Assembly (NCBI GenBank): GCA_964486655.1
Contig: CAZAON010000407.1
Coordinates: 1-21,419 of the forward strand
Direction of reading: 5' to 3'
DNA: 21,419 nucleotides
From: JADKIH01 sp964486655
GTDB lineage: Bacteria; Bacteroidota; Bacteroidia; AKYH767-A; 2013-40CM-41-45
The notes under the pieces were generated by a model. The model searched no databases. It was not told where the DNA came from and worked only from the letters and a program-made list of their open reading frames with translations. Shown in pieces: positions 8,098-14,600 of the stretch; the stretch's first letter is position 1; each line of letters starts with the position of its first letter. A program made the translations under genes and the position numbers.

Positions 8098-10347
8098 ATG
8101 TCTCGTAACTCCCTGATCACATTTTCATTTTTCACCATTGTAATCGCAATGTTTTTCGCATTGTCGAATAGCTGCACACAGAATAAGGAAGAGAAAAAGC
8201 AGGAAGCGGGAAGTACTGAATTTGATAAGCATGCCGGTTACGTCGGATCAAAAGAATGTAAATCATGTCATGCTGCTGAATTCGATGACTGGCAAAAGTC
8301 CGATCACTTTCGTGCAATGCAGCATGCTAATGACACAACGGTGTTAGGAGATTTTAATGATAAGACGTTTACTGCCGACGGAGTCACAAGTAAATTTTAT
8401 AAGAAAGACGGTTCATTTTACATTAATACGGAAGGATCGGATGGAAAATATCACGAGTATAAAGTGCTGTTTACTTTCGGATATTACCCGTTACAGCAAT
8501 ATCTCGTTGAACTTTCAGGCGGAAGATTGCAGGCAACCCGTGTTAGCTGGAATTCGAAGGATAAGAAATGGTTTCATCAGTATGCGGGACAAAAGATATT
8601 TCACGGTGACTGGCAGCACTGGACCGGTAATGGGCAAAACTGGAATACGATGTGTGCTTCCTGTCATTCTACGAACCTTGTTAAAAACTATGATTCGGAA
8701 CAGGATCTTTATTCCACCAGTTATTCTGAAATCAATGTAGGCTGTGAAACATGCCACGGTCAGGGTGGTAAACATATAGCTTATATTAAATCGAAAGAGT
8801 ATGAAGGCGGTGAGCGAATTGCCAATTCGGGACTCTATTATTCAAAGGATACAATTTCGCAGTTACAATTGAACACATGCGCGCCATGCCATGCACGCAA
8901 GACTGATCTTTCCGCAGTTCCGGTTCATTCGGCTGAATTGTTAGATGATTTGATTCCGCAGGCAATAAACAATGAATTTTATTTTGCAGACGGACAGATT
9001 AAAGAAGAAGATTATGAGTACGGTTCTTTTTCGCAGAGTAAGATGTTTCATAATAATGTCCGTTGTGCAAACTGTCACAATGTTCATTCCGGAAAACTTA
9101 AAATGACGGGAAATAATTTATGCCTGAGCTGTCATAAACCCTCATACGATTCTCCTCAACATCATTTTCATCCGGTAAATACAGAGGCATCACAATGTAT
9201 TAATTGTCATATGCCGCGGAAAACATTCATGGGTGTTGATCAACGGAGAGATCACAGTTTAAGAGTGCCGCGTCCCGATCAGTCGGTTTTATACGGGACA
9301 CCCAACACCTGCACTTCTTGTCACACCAATAAATCAAACCAATGGGCCGCCGATGCAGTTGTCAAATGGTATGGAGAAAAACGTGCTTATCACTTTTCCG
9401 ATAACCTGCTTCCCGGCAGTCTGATGAATGAAAGAAGTGAAGTTCACCTGATCAAACTTTTGGAAGATACAACACAACCGGAAATTGCCCGGGCAACTGC
9501 TGCAGGCTATCTCGGAGAGATTCAGACACGACAAAGTGCAGATGCACTTGTAAGGGCGATCAACGATACTAAGCCATTAATACGTTATCATGCTTTACGA
9601 TCACTCCAGAATTTCCCCGCTGAAATCTGGAGCAGTTACGCTTATAAATTATTAACTGATAAAGTGAAAGCAGTTCGCATTGCGGCAGCGGATCTATATC
9701 ACAGGATGTCTCCTGATGAAATTTCTCCTGACTATAAGGATGCCTATACAAAGGCCGATGCGGAGAACCGTGACTTTTTAAAGTACCAGACAGATTTCTC
9801 TGTTGGCAATGTGATGTTTGCCGATTATCATTTGCAGGGCGGGGATAATTTGAATGCAATCATTTATTATCTGCGCGGACTAAAAAAAGACAGCCTGATG
9901 AATTATGCAAGATTAAATTTATCGGCTTCCTATAATGCCATTGGAAAAAATGATGATGCCTTGAAAACACTGAATGAGGCAGCCGCAATTGATCCGAAAA
10001 ACGACCGGATTTATTATAACCTCGGATTGCTTTATTCGGAATTAGGGAAAACTGAAAAGTCTCTTGAAAATTTTCAAAAGGCAGTTAAACTGAATTCACC
10101 TGACCCAAGAGTTTATTACAATTATGGTATTGCCCTGCAGCAAAAAGGAAATTTAAAAGAAGCGGAGTTAATATATTTAAAAGGTTTGTCTTTGAATCCG
10201 TCTGCTTCAAATTTAAATTATGCCATGGCTTATTTGTATTTAAGTACAGGTCAGCCGGAAAAAGCGAAAAAATATGCGGAGATTCTAAAAAGAATTGATC
10301 CGGGAAATCCGGATTATCAGATGATGTTTAGAAATATGGGTTTGTGA
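8098..10347 (+). CDS. Octaheme c-type cytochrome lipoprotein with HEAT and TPR repeats
   Basis: This 749-residue protein has an N-terminal signal anchor ending in 'ALSNSC' (Cys 26), a plausible though imperfect lipobox, so it may be a lipoprotein. Eight CXXCH heme-binding motifs start at residues 54, 186, 216, 261, 323, 342, 367 and 405. The first is followed by 'DWQKSDHFRAMQ', the W-x2-S-x-H-x2-AM pattern of the cytochrome c554-like domain. Residues about 450-535 are HEAT-like helical repeats ('ARATAAGYLGEI', 'LIRYHALRSL', 'AVRIAAADLY'). Residues about 570-735 are four to five TPR units ('YYNLGLLYSELGK', 'VYYNYGIALQQKGN'). It probably moves electrons in the periplasm or at the surface while the repeats bind a partner. 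Whether it is also a reductase (nitrite-, hydroxylamine- or tetrathionate-type octahemes exist) cannot be told. No partner oxidoreductase or quinol dehydrogenase lies beside it. Confidence 0.9.
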   Translation: MSRNSLITFSFFTIVIAMFFALSNSCTQNKEEKKQEAGSTEFDKHAGYVGSKECKSCHAAEFDDWQKSDHFRAMQHANDTTVLGDFNDKTFTADGVTSKFYKKDGSFYINTEGSDGKYHEYKVLFTFGYYPLQQYLVELSGGRLQATRVSWNSKDKKWFHQYAGQKIFHGDWQHWTGNGQNWNTMCASCHSTNLVKNYDSEQDLYSTSYSEINVGCETCHGQGGKHIAYIKSKEYEGGERIANSGLYYSKDTISQLQLNTCAPCHARKTDLSAVPVHSAELLDDLIPQAINNEFYFADGQIKEEDYEYGSFSQSKMFHNNVRCANCHNVHSGKLKMTGNNLCLSCHKPSYDSPQHHFHPVNTEASQCINCHMPRKTFMGVDQRRDHSLRVPRPDQSVLYGTPNTCTSCHTNKSNQWAADAVVKWYGEKRAYHFSDNLLPGSLMNERSEVHLIKLLEDTTQPEIARATAAGYLGEIQTRQSADALVRAINDTKPLIRYHALRSLQNFPAEIWSSYAYKLLTDKVKAVRIAAADLYHRMSPDEISPDYKDAYTKADAENRDFLKYQTDFSVGNVMFADYHLQGGDNLNAIIYYLRGLKKDSLMNYARLNLSASYNAIGKNDDALKTLNEAAAIDPKNDRIYYNLGLLYSELGKTEKSLENFQKAVKLNSPDPRVYYNYGIALQQKGNLKEAELIYLKGLSLNPSASNLNYAMAYLYLSTGQPEKAKKYAEILKRIDPGNPDYQMMFRNMGL

Positions 10348-10377
10348 TATTATAATCAAGCCAGACTAAATTCAATT

Positions 10378-10622
10378 TTATTTTTTAATGTGAATATGTG
10401 AACCGTTTTCGGAAACAGTTCCGCTCAGACTAACAATTTCGAAATGACCTTCGGACGAATTTCCTGATTGGCATTAACATACGATTGAATTGATTCCTTC
10501 AGCAGTTGACCCGGCTTTAATCTGATTGGGTGAGATGTTATCATACTTTTATTGCAACTAAGTAAGAAAATGAAGGCAAAAGTTAAAAATATAGTAATAA
10601 GATTTGATGTGCGGACCGGCAT
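10378..10622 (-). pseudogene. Degenerate PPC/DUF296-domain gene (lipoprotein type)
   Basis: The start is ATG 10622-10620, giving a lipoprotein-like leader ('IFLTFAFIFLLSCNKS'). Then comes 'PIRLKPGQLLKESIQSYVNAN', which is the beginning of a PPC (plants and prokaryotes conserved, DUF296) domain. The frame then runs into a TGA at 10425. In another frame the opposite end of the same domain is readable: 'EGHFEIVSLSGTVSENGSHI', ending at a stop at 10378. About 30 codons that normally lie between these parts (the 'AGxIxxCVGSL' strand-helix region) are missing, and the last third after 'SHIHI' is also absent. An internal frame-changing deletion plus 3' truncation makes a functional product unlikely. 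An upstream in-frame TTG at 10664 lies in a short repeat and is not a credible start. Intact PPC proteins are small trimeric proteins of poorly known function in bacteria. Confidence 0.75.
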
Positions 10623-10647
10623 TTTTTGAAAAATAAAATTATTGTCT

Positions 10648-10680
10648 AAATCTTCAATCTTCAATTTTCAATCTTCAATA
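10648..10680. repeat. TTCAATC-type heptad repeat at the sodA 3' end
   Basis: Four imperfect 7-base units (on the plus strand AATCTTC, AATCTTC, AATTTTC, AATCTTC) followed by AATA. On the minus strand this reads as ATTGAAG/ATTGAAA units. The sodA stop codon (TGA, 10670-10668) and its last three codons (Ile-Glu-Asp) lie inside the repeat. Confidence 0.7.
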
Positions 10681-11375
10681 TTCCCGTTCACCGCATCCCA
10701 GTTCACAACATTCCACCATGACTTCAAATAGTCGCCTCTTTTGTTTTGGTATTTCAGGTAGTAAGCATGTTCCCAGACATCAACACCGAGAATTGGTTTT
10801 CCTTTTATGTCTGAAATATCCATTAACGGATTATCCTGATTCGGTGTTGAGCCGATCATTAGTTTTTTGTTAGCATCAATATACAACCAGGCCCATCCCG
10901 AACCGAAGCGCTTCATTCCAGCTTCTTCGAGTTTTGTTTTAAATTCATCGAAAGAACCAAAGGCTCCGTTAATTGCTTCGGCAATTTTTCCGGTTGGATT
11001 GCCTCCGCCATTCGGCTTCATAATTTTCCAGAAAAAAGAATGATTCCAGTGACCACCGGCATTATTTCTTACGGCCGGAGGATACTTGGACATGTTTTTC
11101 ATCAAATCATCGAGCGTTCCACTGATATTATTATCTTTCATCGCTTTATTCAGATTATCAACATAGGCCTGATGATGTTTCGTATGATGAATTTCCATTG
11201 TCATCTTGTCGATATTCGGTTCAAGCGCGTCATAACTGTAAGGCAATTGGGGTAAGGTGAAAGCCCCATCACCTGTATTTGCGAAAAGAAAATTACCGGG
11301 AATAAACTGTGAGCCAATACCGGCAAGTGCTACGAGAGAGCTTTTTTTGATAAAACTGCGACGAGATTCTTCCAT
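10668..11375 (-). CDS. sodA: Tat-exported superoxide dismutase, Mn type
   Basis: A 235-residue Fe/Mn superoxide dismutase converting superoxide to oxygen and hydrogen peroxide. Metal ligands by alignment to E. coli SodA are H63 ('MEIHHTKHH'), H112 ('GGHWNHSFFW'), D199 and H203 ('DVWEHAYYL'). G108 and Q180 ('NQDNPLM') are in the positions that mark Mn-type rather than Fe-type enzymes; cambialistic use cannot be excluded. The N-terminus has 'SRRSFIKKSS' followed by a hydrophobic stretch, a twin-arginine signal, so the folded enzyme is probably exported to the periplasm. The mature domain starts near residue 38 ('AFTLPQLPYSYDALEP'). It is divergent from the CotH protein gene, with a 251-bp gap. 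Confidence 0.95.
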   Translation of the reverse strand: MEESRRSFIKKSSLVALAGIGSQFIPGNFLFANTGDGAFTLPQLPYSYDALEPNIDKMTMEIHHTKHHQAYVDNLNKAMKDNNISGTLDDLMKNMSKYPPAVRNNAGGHWNHSFFWKIMKPNGGGNPTGKIAEAINGAFGSFDEFKTKLEEAGMKRFGSGWAWLYIDANKKLMIGSTPNQDNPLMDISDIKGKPILGVDVWEHAYYLKYQNKRGDYLKSWWNVVNWDAVNGNIED

Positions 11376-11391
11376 GGGAGTTAATTTTTAA

Positions 11392-11399
11392 CAAATCTA
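11392..11399 (-). promoter_or_regulatory. Putative -7 element of sodA
   Basis: The complement reads TAGATTTG, an exact TAnnTTTG, placed 17 bases before the sodA ATG. This implies a very short leader of about 12 bases. No TTTG is present at the expected -33 distance, so the call is tentative. Confidence 0.35.
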
Positions 11400-11462
11400 C
11401 TCATCTGACATGAATTTATCCGTCAGAACTTAAATTGTCATTTTTATTTTCTTCATTTTTAC

Positions 11463-11496
11463 TTTGAATAGCGTAGTGGAAAAGATTATACTTTTG
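11463..11496 (+). promoter_or_regulatory. Putative promoter of the CotH/lamin-tail protein gene
   Basis: TTTG at 11463-11466, 22-base spacer, TACTTTTG at 11489-11496 (exact TAnnTTTG). Transcription would start near 11503, leaving a leader of about 125 bases that holds two hairpins. Confidence 0.45.
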
Positions 11497-11532
11497 TATA
11501 CCTTACGGAGAATGCGATATGTAAGGGATATA

Positions 11533-11554
11533 GCATTATAGTTATTAATAATGC
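11533..11554 (+). repeat. Hairpin 1 in the CotH-gene leader
   Basis: GCATTAT / ATAATGC, a 7-bp perfect stem with an 8-base loop. It is AT-rich and lacks a T-tract, so not a clear terminator. A second, G·T-containing hairpin follows at 11578-11606 (CCGCTTAA / TTAGGCGG, 8 pairs). Confidence 0.4.
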
Positions 11555-11626
11555 AGTCTTAAAAACATTGTAAGAAACCGCTTAATTGAGACTACTATTT
11601 AGGCGGCTCTTAGCTAAATTTACCTG

Positions 11627-14600
11627 ATGATTAATTTTACGAATTCTATGCCCGTTAAACACTTTTGGAAGCAAACGCTTTTTCAATTAGTGCCTTTTTT
11701 TCTTTTTTTCGGCTCTTTTTTGCCAGCTACAGGGCAAATTGTAATTAATGAATATGTGCCGGCCAATGTTTCCCAGACTGTTGGCGGAGCCACAAATGAC
11801 TGGATTGAGATTTATAATGCAGGCTCTTCGTCGGTTAACCTGTTAAATTACGGCTTAAGCGACGATTTGTCGGACCCTTATGCATTCCGTTTTCCCTCAT
11901 ATATTCTGGCTTCACATGATTATTTGCTGGTGTTGCCTACTGACAAGAATAATACGCTTCCCGTACATCATTGGGAAACGGCAGTAAATGCAAGTACAAC
12001 ATGGAAGTATTTCGCAGGCGTTTCTCAACCGGATACTAACTGGCGAAACTCATCTTTCAATGATGCCGGCTGGAGCAGTGGTGGTGGCGGAATCGGTTTT
12101 GGTGATGGCGACGATGTAACGTCAATTTCTAGCACAGCCAAATCGGTGATGATGCGCAAAACATTTAATGTCCCGGATACAGCTGAAATTTTAAAGGCGA
12201 TATTTCATATTGATTACGATGATGGTTTCGTCGCTTATCTGAACGGCCATGAAATTGCCAGGGCAAATATCGGAACTGTTGGCAATCGCCCATTGTACAA
12301 TGACTTCGCACTTACAAGTCATGAAGCCGAAATGTACCAGGGCGGTTCACCGGATTCATTTTATATAAGTCCGTCTTATTTTAAGAGCATATTAAAGCAA
12401 GGACAAAATGTTCTCGCTGTCGAAGTGCATAATTACAATGGTACTTCGAATGATCTTACCTCAAGACCATTCCTCACATTCGGAATGGCATCGCCGGGTT
12501 TAACATATTCTAATCCACCTTCATGGTTTGGAACTCCGCCTATGGAATATTTCACGGCGAAATTCAAATTGGCACGTAACGGGGAAACCATTTATTTGTC
12601 GGATCAAAGCGGAATAATTGATCAGCAGACTTATTCACCGATGCAGGCAGATAATTCTATGGGAAGAAAACCGGATGGTTCTGCCAACTGGTGCCTGATC
12701 GGGAATCCGACTCCCGAAACATCCAACAACTCTTCAGTATGTTATACCGGATATGCGAATCAGCCTGTGTTTACACTACCCGCAGGTTTTTATGCATCAT
12801 CACAATGGCTGGCACTCACAAACTCCACTCCGGGTGGTGTTATAAGATATACTACTAACGGCGATCAGCCAACAACCTCATCAGATATTTACACGCAGCC
12901 GATTCATATAACCGATCCGATGACAGTGCGCGCTCGTGTTTTTTCATCAGGCTATCTTCCAAGTGATATTGTAACCAACACTTACATAATCGATGATGAT
13001 ATTGAACTTCCTGTTTTTAGTATTACAACCGATTCATTAAATCTTTGGGATTACAATACGGGAATTTATGTTTTAGGGCCGAATGCCCAGGCAAGTTATC
13101 CATACTTTGATGCAAATTTCTGGCAGGACTGGCAAAAGCCCGCATCAATCGAATATTTCGACAAGACCCATAGCAGGATTCTGAGTTTTGATGCTGACAT
13201 AAATATTTTTGGAAATTACTCAAGGGCGAAGCCACAGAAGAGTATGGAGATTCGTTTGAAGGATTCAAACGGAACCGGCGAATTAAATTATTCCTTTCTT
13301 CCCGATAAACCCCAGATAGACAAGTGGGAAAATATTATTCTGAGAAATTCCGGAACCGATTGGAATGTTGTTCACTTCAGAGATGCATTCATGCAAAGAG
13401 TTTTAAAAACCACTCATACCGGATATCTCGGAACCGAACCGGCTGTGATGTATCTGAACGGAAACTATTGGGGCGTATTTACCATTCATGAGAATCATGA
13501 TCAGCATTGGGTAGAAACGAATTTTCATTACAAGAAAGATGAAATTGATTACATGAAAGAAGGTGGAAGTTCACTCGAAGTTAAATACGGAACCTCTGAT
13601 TTCTTTTTTAATGCATACAACTTTGCAACAACTCAAAATCAAACTTCGCCTACCTTCTTTTCCGATATGAGTAATTTCTGGGATCTTGACAATTTCAAAG
13701 ATTACTTTATCGCGGAAACATATTATAATAATAAAGACTGGATTGGAGACTGGACAAATAATATCAAAATGTGGAGGCCGAACAAACCGGACGGCAAATT
13801 GCGTTATTTAATTTATGATCTTGACATGGGTTGCGGCTATACAGGAAGCTATCGTGATTCAACATTATACACTGCAACGCATCCTGCCGCATTTAGTCTT
13901 TCTTCGAATTTACTCAATGCAATGCTCAACAATCCGCAATTTAAAGTGGAATTTGTAAATCGTTATGCCGATCTGATTAATACGATATTCAAACCTTCTC
14001 AAATGTTGCCTGTTGTAAGTCAGTTCGAAGATTCAATGTCTCACGATATGCCGAAGCATTTTGCAAAATGGGGAAGCAATATGACGAGCTGGCAAACGAA
14101 TCTTAGTATTATGAAGAGCTTCATAAACAATCGCCCCGCTAAAGTTCGTGATCAGATACAATGGCAGTTTAACTTCCCGAAGCAGGTAACCCTAACATTT
14201 AATGTAAGTCCGGCCGGAGCAGGCCGCATCCAGGTATCAACCGTTATACCAGAATCATATCCATGGACAGGTGTTTACTTCGATGGTAATCCTGTAACAA
14301 TTACCGCTATTCCTAATCCGGGTTATACATTCGATCACTGGAATTCAAATCATGTAATTTCGAATGATCCGAATCAAACGACCACATATAATTTTAGTCA
14401 TAATACCGAAACTATTACCTGCTATTTTACAGGCTCGGCACAACCCGCAAATCTTGTTGTGAGCGAATTCAATTATAATTCCAGTTCACTCATCGATGCT
14501 GAAGACTGGATCGAATTACACAACTATGGAAGTTTGCCGCTAGATATTACCGGATGGAGTCTCAAAGATCAGGATGACAATGATGCATTTACTTTTCCGC

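Noticed and set aside
8132..8775. Antisense and +2-frame ORFs inside the cytochrome gene
   Set aside because: Their translations show no domain or signal sequence and they are fully explained by the strong coding frame with eight CXXCH motifs.
10623..10664. TTG start at 10664 for the small ORF next to sodA
   Set aside because: The TTG and first codons lie in the heptad repeat; the lipoprotein signal begins at ATG 10622.
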